A stretch of DNA of 64,000 nt, from positions 192,194 to 256,193 of the forward strand of contig JAXLYR010000014.1 of assembly GCA_046351325.1 (NCBI GenBank), given 5' to 3'. A program made the translations under genes and the position numbers. The notes below the pieces were generated by a model, which was given only the letters and a program-made list of their open reading frames with translations, ran no database searches and was not told where the DNA came from. Source of the stretch: Xiheicaenibacterium sp046351325. GTDB taxonomy: Bacteria; Myxococcota_A; Polyangia; Polyangiales; Polyangiaceae. The first letter of the stretch is position 1. Each line of letters begins with the position of its first letter. Shown in pieces: positions 24,520 through 33,454 of this stretch.

Positions 24520-26799
24520 TCAGAGGAGCAGGGGCAACAGCACGAGCGCGAGCACGGGGAGCATCTTGACGAGCACGAGCACGGTGGGGACCGCGACGTC
24601 CTTGAGCGGATCGCCCAGCGTGTCGCCGACGACGGCGGCCACGAACGTTGGGTTCTCAGCGCGTGCCCCGGTCTCGTCCACGAGCAGTCGCCCGCCGTGT
24701 GCGCCGGTGAGGATGTACTTCTTGGCGTTGCCCCAGGCACCCCCGACGCCAGCAGCGAAGAGGGCCCCGAGTACCCCAGCTACCGTCGCGGCCACGATGA
24801 GGGACGCGACCGAGCCGATAGCCCTATGTCCCTTATCCTCACTTTCTAGAAGGCGCAAGCCAACGATGAGGGCGATTGGGATGATCACGGCGACGAGGCC
24901 CGGAAGGACCATCTGCCGGAGCGCGTGGCGCGCGGCCATCTCGGTGCACGGACCGTAGTCGACGCCACCGGGCGAGCGATGCACGGGCTCGGGCTTGGAG
25001 GAGAGGCGCGAGGGACGAGGGCGCGGCGTCGCAGGCGGGGCGTCGGCGGGGGCGTTCGCGGGCGCGTCGAGGGCGCGATCACGCTGCTGCCGTCGGCCCT
25101 CGTCGAGGATGCGGCGCGCGGACCGAGCGACGCCGCCAAGGCTCTTCGCCAAGAGCCACGCGACGAGCAGGCCGCCCGCGGTCGCGCCGAGCAGCGCGCC
25201 GAGCGTGCGCGCCGCGAACGGTGATGCGTCGGGGATGGAGGCGCGGCGCGCCCACTCACCGCCCAGGGTCTCGAGCCACAGAAACACCGAGGGCACCGCA
25301 GCGCACGCGGCGAGCGCGCGCGAGCTCGCGCGGTGCGCGGTGCCTGAAGAGTCGAGCATCAAGAGGCGCGAGCGGACGTCGCGCCGATCGTCGATCGTCA
25401 TCGCGACGATGCCGCTCGCGACGTCGACGATGCTCGCCGAGCCCTGCAGCGCGAGCAGGAACGTCGACGAGCCGACGAACCCGATCGAGACGCCCGTGAC
25501 GGCGAGCAACGGTCCCGCGACGCCACCGTAAGCGCGGCCGAGCGCGTGCGCGCCGCCGAGGGCTGCACCGAGCGCGACGACGGGCCACACGCCCGCGGAG
25601 AGCCCTTGCCCGAGGCCCTGCACGATGCCGAGCGTCGCGCCGCCGCGCGCGGAGTCCGCGACCTCACGCACGGTGCGAAACCGAGGCAGCGTCGTGATGT
25701 GCAGCCACACCACGGTGAACACGGCGGCCGCGAGGCCGAGCGCCGCGCCGCCGAGCAGCGCGATACGTCGCTCTGGGAGGATCCACTGCACGACGCCGCC
25801 GAAGCCGACGGCTTGCACGAGCGCGGCGACGGCGAAGCCGCGAAGCAGAGGCGAGGAGGGGTCCTCGCGATCGTCGGTCTGCACGATCATGGCGCCGAAC
25901 GCCGTGCCGAGGATCGAGAACGTGCGCGAGAGCAGAGGCAGGAGCAAGAGACCGAGCGGGCTCCTCACCGAGTGGTCGTGCGTGTACACGAGCGCGAGCG
26001 CGAGCATCGCGGCGACGTCCTCGATCGCGGCGCCCGCGAACGCCGACATCGCGTTGCCCGCACAGTCGCCGACGCAATCGCCCGCGAGGTTCGCGACGGC
26101 CGCGGGGTTGTCGACGTCGTCGTCGTCGAGGCCGACGTCGCGCGCGCCGAGGTCGGCGCCCATGTCCGCGCCCTTCGCGAAGGTGCCGGCCGATAGCTGC
26201 CCGAGGAGCGCCGTGAACGACGCGCCGAGCGCGTGGCCGAGCACGAGGATCGGCAGGAACGGCGCGAGCGCGAGCGCCGCGGGGCCCTCGCTCCCGAAGA
26301 AGCCGTGATACGCGAGCACGGCGACGCAGAGCAGCGTCGTCGTCAGCGTCGAGAGGCCCGCGCCCGCGAGCCCGAGGAGCGCACCGGCGCGCGTGCCCGA
26401 TCGCAGGACGGCGTCGATCGAGCGGCGCGCGGCGCTCGCGGTGCGGATCGAAGCGCGCGCCGCGACGCTGGTCGCGAACTGCCCGAGCACGATCGCGCTC
26501 GCCGCGCCGAACGCGAACGATACGACGAGCCACACGCCGAGCTCGAGACCTCCGACCGGATCGGCCCTACTCGTACGCAGGCCGTACGCGAGGAACAGCG
26601 CGCCGCCGAAGAGCGCCGCGAGCGCGCCGAGCGTGCCCGCTTGGCGCCGCGAGAAGCTCTCCGCTGCGTCGCGAACGAGGCCGGCGACGCGGTTCATGTC
26701 GGCGTCACCGGTCGGCAGCGCGACGAGCCAACGCAAGAGGTACGCGGCGACGGCGAGGCCGAGGATCGACAGCGACAGAACCAGGACCACGGCCGTCAT
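24520..26799 (-). CDS. Divergent membrane-integral pyrophosphatase homologue
   Basis: A 759-residue protein with about 15-16 membrane helices and the order of motifs of H+/Na+-pumping pyrophosphatases: ADMGADLGARDV (212-222), NPAAVANLAGDCVGDCAG, GVDYGPCTEMAARHALRQMV, GGAWGNAKKYI and AAVVGDTLGDPLKDVAVP. Several residues that bind Mg-pyrophosphate in the family are changed. The KxE of DVGADLVGKxE reads RDV, the first Asp of ADNVGDNVGDxAG is Asn, and the Asp of GGAWDNAKK is Gly. A proline/arginine-rich loop is inserted before GVDYGPC. It could be a pump with altered chemistry or a non-hydrolysing relative. It lies between a tolC-like gene (32 bases upstream) and the SNF2 helicase gene. Confidence 0.85.
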   Translation of the reverse strand: MTAVVLVLSLSILGLAVAAYLLRWLVALPTGDADMNRVAGLVRDAAESFSRRQAGTLGALAALFGGALFLAYGLRTSRADPVGGLELGVWLVVSFAFGAASAIVLGQFATSVAARASIRTASAARRSIDAVLRSGTRAGALLGLAGAGLSTLTTTLLCVAVLAYHGFFGSEGPAALALAPFLPILVLGHALGASFTALLGQLSAGTFAKGADMGADLGARDVGLDDDDVDNPAAVANLAGDCVGDCAGNAMSAFAGAAIEDVAAMLALALVYTHDHSVRSPLGLLLLPLLSRTFSILGTAFGAMIVQTDDREDPSSPLLRGFAVAALVQAVGFGGVVQWILPERRIALLGGAALGLAAAVFTVVWLHITTLPRFRTVREVADSARGGATLGIVQGLGQGLSAGVWPVVALGAALGGAHALGRAYGGVAGPLLAVTGVSIGFVGSSTFLLALQGSASIVDVASGIVAMTIDDRRDVRSRLLMLDSSGTAHRASSRALAACAAVPSVFLWLETLGGEWARRASIPDASPFAARTLGALLGATAGGLLVAWLLAKSLGGVARSARRILDEGRRQQRDRALDAPANAPADAPPATPRPRPSRLSSKPEPVHRSPGGVDYGPCTEMAARHALRQMVLPGLVAVIIPIALIVGLRLLESEDKGHRAIGSVASLIVAATVAGVLGALFAAGVGGAWGNAKKYILTGAHGGRLLVDETGARAENPTFVAAVVGDTLGDPLKDVAVPTVLVLVKMLPVLALVLLPLLL

Positions 26800-26831
26800 G
26801 AACGGCCGCGCACCTTAGTACAAGCCGCCGC

Positions 26832-28460
26832 TCAGTGCATGACGGTGTTGCCGCGATCGCGGCCGGTCGCGTGGTCGAGGCGGAGCAGCGCCGCCACGAG
26901 GCCGACCTGCGCGGACAGCTTGCGGAGGCGCGCCGCCGTCACGCTGTTCTCGGCGTCGGCGAGCGTCGTCGCGTTCGCGCGCCCGAACGCGAAGAGCTTC
27001 TTCGTCACGCGCAGCGTCTCCTCGGCGGCGACGAGGCCACGCGCCGCAGCCTCGATGGAAGGCTGGGCCTTCGCGAGGTCGGCGTGCGCACCCATCACGT
27101 CGAGGCGAATCGCGTCGATGAGCGCGAGGCGCTGCGCGTCGAGCGCGGCCGTGCGGGCCTTCGCCTGGGCGGCGGCGCCGATCGTGCCGAACGTGTCGTT
27201 CACCGACCAGGTGAGGCGCAAGCCGACGTCCCACGTGAAGTTGAACTTCTCCTCCTGGGGGAAGATGCGGGAGTTCGGGTTCGCGAGGACCGCGTCGGCG
27301 AAGCCGTCGAGGCGCGGCCAGAAGCCTGCGTTCGTCGCGCTCTGGGCCTCGAGCAGGGCCTTCTTCGCCTCGTCCATCGATTGGAGCTCGAGGCGGTTGC
27401 GCAGAGCTTCGGCGAGGAGATCGTCGACGTTCGGCATGGTCGGCACGCCCGGGATCGCGAACACGTCGACGCCGATCGAGAGCTGCCGATCGGCCGCGGC
27501 GTGGATGATGGTGCGGACGCGCTGCCCGGCGAGGAACTCCTGCGCGCGAGCCTCCGCGGCGAGGCCCTCGGCTTGGGCGACGAGCGCTTCGATGCGGAAG
27601 ACGTCACCGTCCGAGGCCTGATCCGCCGCGCGCACGGCCTTCGCGTCGGTGAGCTGCGCCTTCGCCTGATCGACGCTGCGATCGGCGACGACGACCTGCC
27701 CCTTCGCGAGGGCCCAGTTGAGGAGCGCGAGCTTGGCCTCGAGCGCGGACGCGAGCCGCTGCGCGTCGGCCGAGAGACGCAGCGACTTCTCGTTCGCCTC
27801 GGCGGCGTTGTAGGCCTGCACCGCGCGCAGGAAGTAATCCGAGATCGGCACCGAGAGGTTCGCGGTGAAGCTGATTTGGTTGAGAGGCGCGTCGAAGCTG
27901 ATGTTGAACGCCGCGGCTTGCACGGGGAGGCCGCCCGAGTCGACCACGCACTGCACGTTCGGATCGTTCGGGCACGGCGCAACCGAGACGAGGCCCGCGT
28001 TGGCAGCGCCGAGGACGTTGAAGCCGCCGCCGATCCCGCCGCTGTCGACCTCGGACAAGCGCGTGTAGCCGGCCGCGAACGTGAGGCGAGGGAAGAACTG
28101 CACCAGCGTCGTCGCGACCTGACCCTCGGCGCCGGCGATGTCCGCCTCTTTGACTTGGACGGCGGTGCTCGTCGCGACCGCTTCCTTCGCCACCGACTCG
28201 AACGTCAGTCCGCCGGGCTGCGGCGCGAGCGCGAGGAACAGCGTGTCGGGCTTGTCCTTGATGGCTTCGTCGCCGGGGCCGAGCTTGTCGTCTTTGGGCG
28301 TACCTTCAGGCTTGTCAGCCCCTGCCGCGGGCTGAGCCGGCTGCCCGCCTGCCGGGGGCTGCGCAGGCTGCGCACTCGCGGGCGGCGTCCAAGCCTGGCA
28401 AACCGCGATCGCAGCGAACAAACCCATCCCCACCGACACAGAGCGAGCTCTCTCGATCAT
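26832..28460 (-). CDS. TolC family outer-membrane efflux protein
   Basis: A 542-residue protein with signal peptide (VGMGLFAAIAVCQAWTPPASA) and an unusually long Pro/Ala/Gln-rich linker before the TolC core. The core shows the duplicated coiled-coil pattern: LTFESVAKEAVATSTAVQ with VATTLVQFFPRLTFAAGY in the first half, and LEAQSATNAGFWPRLDGFAD near residue 370 in the second. Starting at ATG 28460 fits an AAAGGTG-like site just upstream; an in-frame codon at 28496 is less likely. TolC proteins form the outer-membrane channel of tripartite efflux or type I secretion systems. No periplasmic adaptor or inner-membrane pump gene is present nearby, so it must partner with proteins encoded elsewhere. 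Confidence 0.88.
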   Translation of the reverse strand: MIERARSVSVGMGLFAAIAVCQAWTPPASAQPAQPPAGGQPAQPAAGADKPEGTPKDDKLGPGDEAIKDKPDTLFLALAPQPGGLTFESVAKEAVATSTAVQVKEADIAGAEGQVATTLVQFFPRLTFAAGYTRLSEVDSGGIGGGFNVLGAANAGLVSVAPCPNDPNVQCVVDSGGLPVQAAAFNISFDAPLNQISFTANLSVPISDYFLRAVQAYNAAEANEKSLRLSADAQRLASALEAKLALLNWALAKGQVVVADRSVDQAKAQLTDAKAVRAADQASDGDVFRIEALVAQAEGLAAEARAQEFLAGQRVRTIIHAAADRQLSIGVDVFAIPGVPTMPNVDDLLAEALRNRLELQSMDEAKKALLEAQSATNAGFWPRLDGFADAVLANPNSRIFPQEEKFNFTWDVGLRLTWSVNDTFGTIGAAAQAKARTAALDAQRLALIDAIRLDVMGAHADLAKAQPSIEAAARGLVAAEETLRVTKKLFAFGRANATTLADAENSVTAARLRKLSAQVGLVAALLRLDHATGRDRGNTVMH

Positions 28461-28669
28461 GACCGCACCTTTGCCAGAAACTGGGGACTCCCGCACGAGC
28501 GGAGGAGGGGGCGGCCGAAAATAAGCTCGCTTTCTTGGTCGACGCCGTCGGTCCGAGCCCTGCGCTGCTCGACACTGTCACGGAGAAGTTCCGCTCGGAT
28601 GGTCGCGCCCGGTATGCTGTCCGCTACGGCGCGAACCCCCACGGGTCGTGCGCGCGAGGACGGTCCAAG

Positions 28670-30475
28670 GTGAACAACACGGAACGGGTCGCGGCCCTCG
28701 AGGCCTTGCTGGTCAGGGTTCAACGAAACGCACAGCAGCCGCGGGCAGCTCGGGTGATGAGCACCGCGCCCGCTGCGGCTCCGCAGCCTGTCGCTGCGGC
28801 TGCGGCGCAGCCCCGCGCGGCGGCTTCTCAACCAGCCCCCGCCAAGGCTGTGCCCATCGCCGTCGCCGCGGTCCCCCTCCCAGATATTCAGCCGCAAGTC
28901 AAGATCGATACGAGCCAGTGGGTCGACGAGGTCACCGTCGCGAACCACACGCCAGCGGTGCAGCGCTCGCAGCCTGCTGCGGCGAAGCCCGTGACGACGC
29001 AGCCCGCGGCGAAGCCCGTGACTGCGCAGCCTGCGGCGAAGCCCGTGACGACGCAGCCCGCGGCTAAGCCCGTGACTGCGCAGCCCGCGGCCAAACCCGC
29101 AGCGCAGACGCCGGCCGCGCCCGTCGCGGCGAAGCCCGCGACAGCGACGACCGCTGCGCGCGGGGGCCTCCGCGTTCAGAACCCGCGGCCCGCGGATTCA
29201 CCTCGACCCGGCACACCAGTCACGCGTCCCCGCGCAGGCTCGGATCCGTTCGCGTTCGAGCGACAGTCGCCCGTGCCGCCCGTGGTGTCGCCGGCACCGG
29301 CACCCGTCGCTGCTGCGCCAGCGCCCGCACCTTCGCCCGCGCCGCCGCAGGTCGCCTCGCCCGCACCGCCCGTCGCAGCTCCCGTGGCTGCGATCCTCGA
29401 CGAGACCCCGGCCGAGCTCGCTGGCGCGATGGTCGTCTCCAACTCCATCCTCGAGGAGTTGCCGACGATCGAGGCCGCGACGACCGAGGTCCCCAAGCTT
29501 CGCGCCGCGCTCCCTCCCATCCCTCGCGAGGAGCCGGAGGAGGCCGCGCCCCCGCAGCCTGCGCCGCTCGTCGCCGAGGCCCCCGTGGTCGAAGCGCCCG
29601 TCGTCGCTGCGGCACCCGAGCCGTCGGCGCCGCCGCCCGTCGTCGAAGAGTCGAGGCCCGTCGAGGTCGAGAAGCCGATCGCGAAGCCCGAGCCCCCGGT
29701 CGAGGCCGCGAAGCCCGTCGAGGTCGAGAAGCCGGCACCGAAGCCTGTCGAGGCCGTCGCGGAGAGCAAGCCCGACACGATCAGCAAGTTCGCCGAGGAG
29801 GCCGTCCCGAAGCCGCCGAAGCGCAGCATCGTGCCGATCCTGCTCGTGCTCGCGCTCATCGCGATCGTCGTCGGTGGCGCGGTGCTCCTCTACATGCGGC
29901 AGCAAGACCAGAAGCAGGGGACGCCCGCGACTGGCGAGAACAAGCCGACCACGACGACCACCACGGCGAAGCCTGCGACGAGCCCGTCTGCCGCAGCGGC
30001 CGCGACCACGTCGGCGCCTCCCGCGACGACGAGCGCTGCGCCCGCGCCGAGTGCGTCCACGACCGACTCGGCTGCGACGTCGGCCGCGCCCGGCGACATC
30101 GTCCCGCCGAAGGACCCAGCCTCGCTGCCCGCCACGATGGGTTACCTCATCGTGAAGGCCCCTGAGGCTCACGAGGTCCTCGCGAGCGGCCAGCACCTCG
30201 GCGCGGCGAACTCCGCGCTCGAAATTCCTTGCAACGCCCCGAAGTTCATCTCGCTCGGTAAACCCGGGCCCGGTGGCAAGCCCGTGCCCTTCGGCAAGGG
30301 AAAGACCGTGACCCCGGCGTGTCGGCAGGTGACGACGGTCGAGTTCACGGCGGCCGATCTGACGGCTCCCGCCGCGCCCCCTGGGCCCGCGCCCGGCACT
30401 GGAACGGCGCCGACTGGCGGCACTCCGACGCCGACGCCGCAAACGCCGCCGACCGCTGCGCCTGGCGACATCTGA
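28670..30475 (+). CDS. Pro/Ala-rich single-span membrane protein with tandem repeats
   Basis: About 601 residues from GTG at 28670, with GAGGA upstream. Residues 1-400 are cytoplasmic by prediction and dominated by Ala/Pro/Val/Lys/Glu, including four 9-residue repeats AAKPVT(T/A)QP. A single membrane helix, IVPILLVLALIAIVVGGAVLLYM, lies near residue 390. A Thr/Ala/Ser-rich linker follows, then a small C-terminal domain (GYLIVKAPEAHEVLASGQHL, ITVEF-like strands, paired cysteines IPCNAPKF and VTPACRQ). It is reminiscent of myxobacterial proteins with PEGA-like or TonB-like layouts, but no domain is clear. It is divergent from the tolC-like gene with about 210 bases between, which would hold both promoters. 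Confidence 0.7.
   Translation: MNNTERVAALEALLVRVQRNAQQPRAARVMSTAPAAAPQPVAAAAAQPRAAASQPAPAKAVPIAVAAVPLPDIQPQVKIDTSQWVDEVTVANHTPAVQRSQPAAAKPVTTQPAAKPVTAQPAAKPVTTQPAAKPVTAQPAAKPAAQTPAAPVAAKPATATTAARGGLRVQNPRPADSPRPGTPVTRPRAGSDPFAFERQSPVPPVVSPAPAPVAAAPAPAPSPAPPQVASPAPPVAAPVAAILDETPAELAGAMVVSNSILEELPTIEAATTEVPKLRAALPPIPREEPEEAAPPQPAPLVAEAPVVEAPVVAAAPEPSAPPPVVEESRPVEVEKPIAKPEPPVEAAKPVEVEKPAPKPVEAVAESKPDTISKFAEEAVPKPPKRSIVPILLVLALIAIVVGGAVLLYMRQQDQKQGTPATGENKPTTTTTTAKPATSPSAAAAATTSAPPATTSAAPAPSASTTDSAATSAAPGDIVPPKDPASLPATMGYLIVKAPEAHEVLASGQHLGAANSALEIPCNAPKFISLGKPGPGGKPVPFGKGKTVTPACRQVTTVEFTAADLTAPAAPPGPAPGTGTAPTGGTPTPTPQTPPTAAPGDI
28979..29086 (+). repeat. 27-bp tandem repeat, four units
   Basis: Four consecutive 27-base units encode AAKPVTTQP, AAKPVTAQP, AAKPVTTQP and AAKPVTAQP, with a degenerate fifth unit after them. 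The alternation of TT and TA suggests duplication of an 18-residue pair. Repeat number is likely to vary between strains. Confidence 0.85.
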
Positions 30476-31584
30476 GCGCCGAGATCGTCGAGGAACTCCG
30501 TCGCGCGCAGTCCACTTGGGCTGCGCGCGATGTCGCATTTCGGGCGCGCGCCGCGGCTCGGATCGCGGAGCGCGTGCTCGCCGCCAAAGACGCAGCCGTG
30601 CGGGTACTCGCGAGCGAACTCGGTGCGCGCGAGGTCGAGCTCCTCGTCGGCGAGGTGATCGCGGGTGCCGAGCTCGCGAACTACTGGGCGCTCATCGCGG
30701 AGGAGTCGCTCGCGCCGATCTCGCGCAACGGCCCCGAGGGCGCGACCGTGCTCCATCGGGCCCCGCGCGGGGTCCTGTCGATCGAGGTGCCCGCGCGCTC
30801 ACCCGTCGCGGGCACGCTGCGCGCTGCCGTGCCGGCGCTCGTCGCGGGCAACGCCGTGCTGCTCACGGGCGCGAGCGACGCGGCGCGCGAGCTCCTCGCA
30901 GGTTTCTTTGACGACGTTATCAACGAGAAAATCCTTGCTTTCGGAGAGGTCGGCGCCGACCTCGAGCGGCTCGAGGCTCCGCGCCCGGGTGAGAGCGCTG
31001 CGTTCGTCCTCGAGGACGCCGCCGTCGAGCGCGCGGCGGAGGCGCTGACGGACGCGGCGCTCGCGCGAGCGGGGATGTGGGGTGGACCGCTCCGGGTCGT
31101 GTTCGTTCACGCCGCCGTGTTCGATCGCTTCGCCGCGCGGTTCGCCGCGCTCACGAAGGCTCGCGGGGTCGACGAAGAACGCGTCGAGCTCGTGCGCGTC
31201 GAGAGCTTCGACGACGCTGCGGCGCGAGCGGCGGCGCGCGGCAGGCTCTCGCTCGCGAGCGTCTGGTCGAAGCGCATCGCGGGAGAGCTCACACGCCCCA
31301 TCGACGCGAGCGTGGTGGTCGTCGGGGACGTGACGATCAGCGAGCGCGCTGCGGCCCGAGCGTTCGCGCCGACGTTGCTCGAGCGCGTGACGCGGCCCGT
31401 CGTCGTCGCAGGCCCGCGAGCCTCGGTCGAGCGGGTGCTCCTTCGCCACCCTGCCTCGCCGCTCGCCGAGCGCGGCGCGCGAGCCCTCGCGGAGTCGCGT
31501 GGCATTGGGGCCGTTCGCCGCGCGCGCGCGCTGCTCACGCTCTACGGGGTGGTCTCGCGGCGTTGGTCCGAGCGAGAGCGCTGA
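30472..31584 (+). CDS. Aldehyde dehydrogenase-like protein lacking the catalytic cysteine
   Basis: About 370 residues with aldehyde-dehydrogenase-superfamily patterns: an N-terminal helix pair (AQSTWAARDVAFRARAAARI), a conserved strand stretch (ATVLHRAPRGVLSIEVPA), and PALVAGNAVLL. The block normally read as NAGQxC-x6-R-xxVHxxxYDxF appears as RAGMWGGPLRVVFVHAAVFD, so the nucleophilic cysteine is glycine. The protein is also about 100 residues shorter than the family. It is therefore probably non-catalytic. The start is unclear: a CTG at 30472 overlaps the previous stop (CTGA), while the nearest standard in-frame starts are GTG 30319, deep in the upstream gene, or GTG near 30568. It may be co-transcribed with the upstream membrane protein gene. 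Confidence 0.6.
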   Translation: MSAEIVEELRRAQSTWAARDVAFRARAAARIAERVLAAKDAAVRVLASELGAREVELLVGEVIAGAELANYWALIAEESLAPISRNGPEGATVLHRAPRGVLSIEVPARSPVAGTLRAAVPALVAGNAVLLTGASDAARELLAGFFDDVINEKILAFGEVGADLERLEAPRPGESAAFVLEDAAVERAAEALTDAALARAGMWGGPLRVVFVHAAVFDRFAARFAALTKARGVDEERVELVRVESFDDAAARAAARGRLSLASVWSKRIAGELTRPIDASVVVVGDVTISERAAARAFAPTLLERVTRPVVVAGPRASVERVLLRHPASPLAERGARALAESRGIGAVRRARALLTLYGVVSRRWSERER

Positions 31585-31659
31585 GCGCGAACCGACCCAA
31601 GGCTTCCGCGCGGAGCGGGTCTAGACTCTCGGTCGCCGCACGCGGCGGCCCCCGAGACC

Positions 31660-32919
31660 ATGCGCAACCCTCCTCGCGAGATGTTTTGGGCACAAACGAT
31701 TTCGGCGCTCTCTCGAGCGAGCGCCACGCTGGGGCTCACCTCGGCGCTCGCCGCTTGCGGCGGCGCAGCTGGCCCCGCTCCACAATCCGAGCCAGTCTCG
31801 GTCGCGCCGACCGCCGCGGCCGGCAAGTCGGTCTGCGACGAGGCGCTCGTGAAGAGCGCGACCGAGCAAGCGGACAAGGATCTGCCTGTCGCCGCGGCGC
31901 TGTTCGATCGCGGTCGCAGGGATGCCTTCGAATCGGTCGCGCGAGCCTACGCGGACGCTGTCGTGAGCTGCCCGGCCCACCCCGACCGCGTGCGCTGGCT
32001 CGTCGCGCTCCACGAGATCTTCGACCATTCGAAGCACCCCGATCAGGCGATGCATGCTGTCCGCGCCATGGTCTGCGAGAACCTCTACCCGTACGGCACG
32101 ACGCCGCTGCGATTGCCTCGGCAGGACGGCGCGACCTTCGTGGACCCTTACGCGAAGTGCGAGGCCGCGCCTGCGCCCGCGCAGCTCGTCACCGAGGGGT
32201 GGGTGGCGCTCGGCGACTACCACCTCGAGCGCGGCGCGCCGGAGGATGGCGGGTTCGGCATCCACAGGGCCGGCGCTGCGTTTCTGCAGGCCGCGTCCCA
32301 CGCAGACACCCCGACGGGGCGCGCGCGGGCCGAGCTCTCCTTCGGCGTGACGCTCGAGCGGCGCGGCCGCTTGCACGCGGCGTTCACGGCGTTCGCAGCC
32401 ATCCTCGAGCGCGGTGATGCCAGCCTCGAGGTCCTCGAAGATGCCAGGACCCACGCGGCGACAGCGCTCGCGTCGGTCGAGTTCGAGGGGCCTCGCGACG
32501 AGGCGCCGTTCGTCGCGCTGGACGAGCCGACCGATCGCGCCAAGACGCTCGAAGAGATGGGCGCGATGCTGAAGCCCGCGGTCGAGCGCGCGCGTGATCC
32601 CCAATTGCTGCCATCCGATCGGCGATGGGGAGGAGAGGTCGCGCTCGAGCTCGCGCGCTTGCTGTCGGGGCTGCGGCTCCCCAAGGTCGCGATCGCGGCG
32701 TACGACGTGATGCTGACGCGCTGGCCGCTCCACGCGGACAGGCCGGCCGCGCTCTCCGAGCTCGCCTATTTGCTCGACGGCGATCGTCAGGCCGATCGCG
32801 CGCGGGAGGTGCGCGAGGAGCTCTCTCACGCACTCGAACCGTCGAGCCCATGGCGCGAAGCGAACGCCCAAGACGCCGCGGCGCTCATGGCCGCGGAGCG
32901 CTACCGGACTAGCTACTAG
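31660..32919 (+). CDS. TPR-like lipoprotein
   Basis: A 419-residue protein. The leader ASATLGLTSALAAC ends in a lipobox (LAAC) and a Gly/Ala/Pro linker. The rest is all-helical with tetratricopeptide-like pairs: LFDRGRRDAFESVARAYADA, FGIHRAGAAFLQAASHADTP, FGVTLERRGRLHAAFTAFAA, and LPKVAIAAYDVMLTRWPLHA. The combination suggests a periplasmic or outer-membrane-tethered scaffold. Cysteines (SVCDEAL, VSCPAHP, MVCENL, AKCEAA) may form disulfides. It is followed by other plus-strand genes with short gaps. The partner is unknown. Confidence 0.75.
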   Translation: MRNPPREMFWAQTISALSRASATLGLTSALAACGGAAGPAPQSEPVSVAPTAAAGKSVCDEALVKSATEQADKDLPVAAALFDRGRRDAFESVARAYADAVVSCPAHPDRVRWLVALHEIFDHSKHPDQAMHAVRAMVCENLYPYGTTPLRLPRQDGATFVDPYAKCEAAPAPAQLVTEGWVALGDYHLERGAPEDGGFGIHRAGAAFLQAASHADTPTGRARAELSFGVTLERRGRLHAAFTAFAAILERGDASLEVLEDARTHAATALASVEFEGPRDEAPFVALDEPTDRAKTLEEMGAMLKPAVERARDPQLLPSDRRWGGEVALELARLLSGLRLPKVAIAAYDVMLTRWPLHADRPAALSELAYLLDGDRQADRAREVREELSHALEPSSPWREANAQDAAALMAAERYRTSY

Positions 32920-33046
32920 CGTCAACCGCCGAGCAGGGGCGCCAAAGCGTTGACGCGAATAGACTGGCGAGACGAATCACCCCTTGGTGGATTCGGGCGT
33001 GTGCGCGGTTCGCCCCGCTGGCCCCGATTTCGCAGAAGCCTCAGGC

Positions 33047-33394
33047 ATGAACTCGGACACCCCCCTCGACCTTCCGGGCGCTCGGGCACAACACGTCCGC
33101 GCTCACACCGCCCTCGTCCACGTCTGCGAAGCTGCGGTCGACGGCTTGATAGCCTATGCGGCCGAGCGCGGCGTCAAGCTCTCCTACGCAGTCGACGCAT
33201 CCGCGGAGATTGGGCCGGATCCAGGAGCGCTCTATTGGGAACTCCGCACTCTGCTCGAGGCCGCGGTCGGGCGCACCGAGCCCGGTGGCCGCGCCGGTAT
33301 CGAGGTCGTCTCGGGCCCCGACGCTAACCTGGTATCTACGGCGTGGACTCGCCCGCCGCGCGCGAGCTCCAATCCAGCGCCCTGCGCCGCCTGA
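33047..33394 (+). CDS. Small protein, possibly a degenerate HATPase-like domain
   Basis: A 115-residue protein from ATG 33047. The stretch AYAAERGVKLSYAVDASAEI, the helix LYWELRTLLEAAVGRTEPGG and the strand RAGIEVV resemble the N-box side of histidine-kinase ATPase domains (ELxxLLxNAxxxTPxGG), but there is no G-box (DxGxG), so ATP binding is doubtful. Coding bias is good. Possible roles include a partner protein derived from a sensor kinase. The assignment is weak. Confidence 0.45.
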   Translation: MNSDTPLDLPGARAQHVRAHTALVHVCEAAVDGLIAYAAERGVKLSYAVDASAEIGPDPGALYWELRTLLEAAVGRTEPGGRAGIEVVSGPDANLVSTAWTRPPRASSNPAPCAA

Positions 33395-33454
33395 TCCGAA
33401 GTCAGCGGGAAACACTTTGCGCGAGGCTGGCGTTGTCGGAGGGTGAGAGACACC

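Noticed and set aside
22954..24849. Plus-strand open frame antisense to the SNF2 helicase gene
   Set aside because: The opposite frame contains the complete SNF2 motif set; this one is low-complexity Ala/Arg/Asp/Glu.
28979..29086. CRISPR-like array
   Set aside because: Units are directly adjacent 27-mers in frame inside a coding sequence, without spacers.
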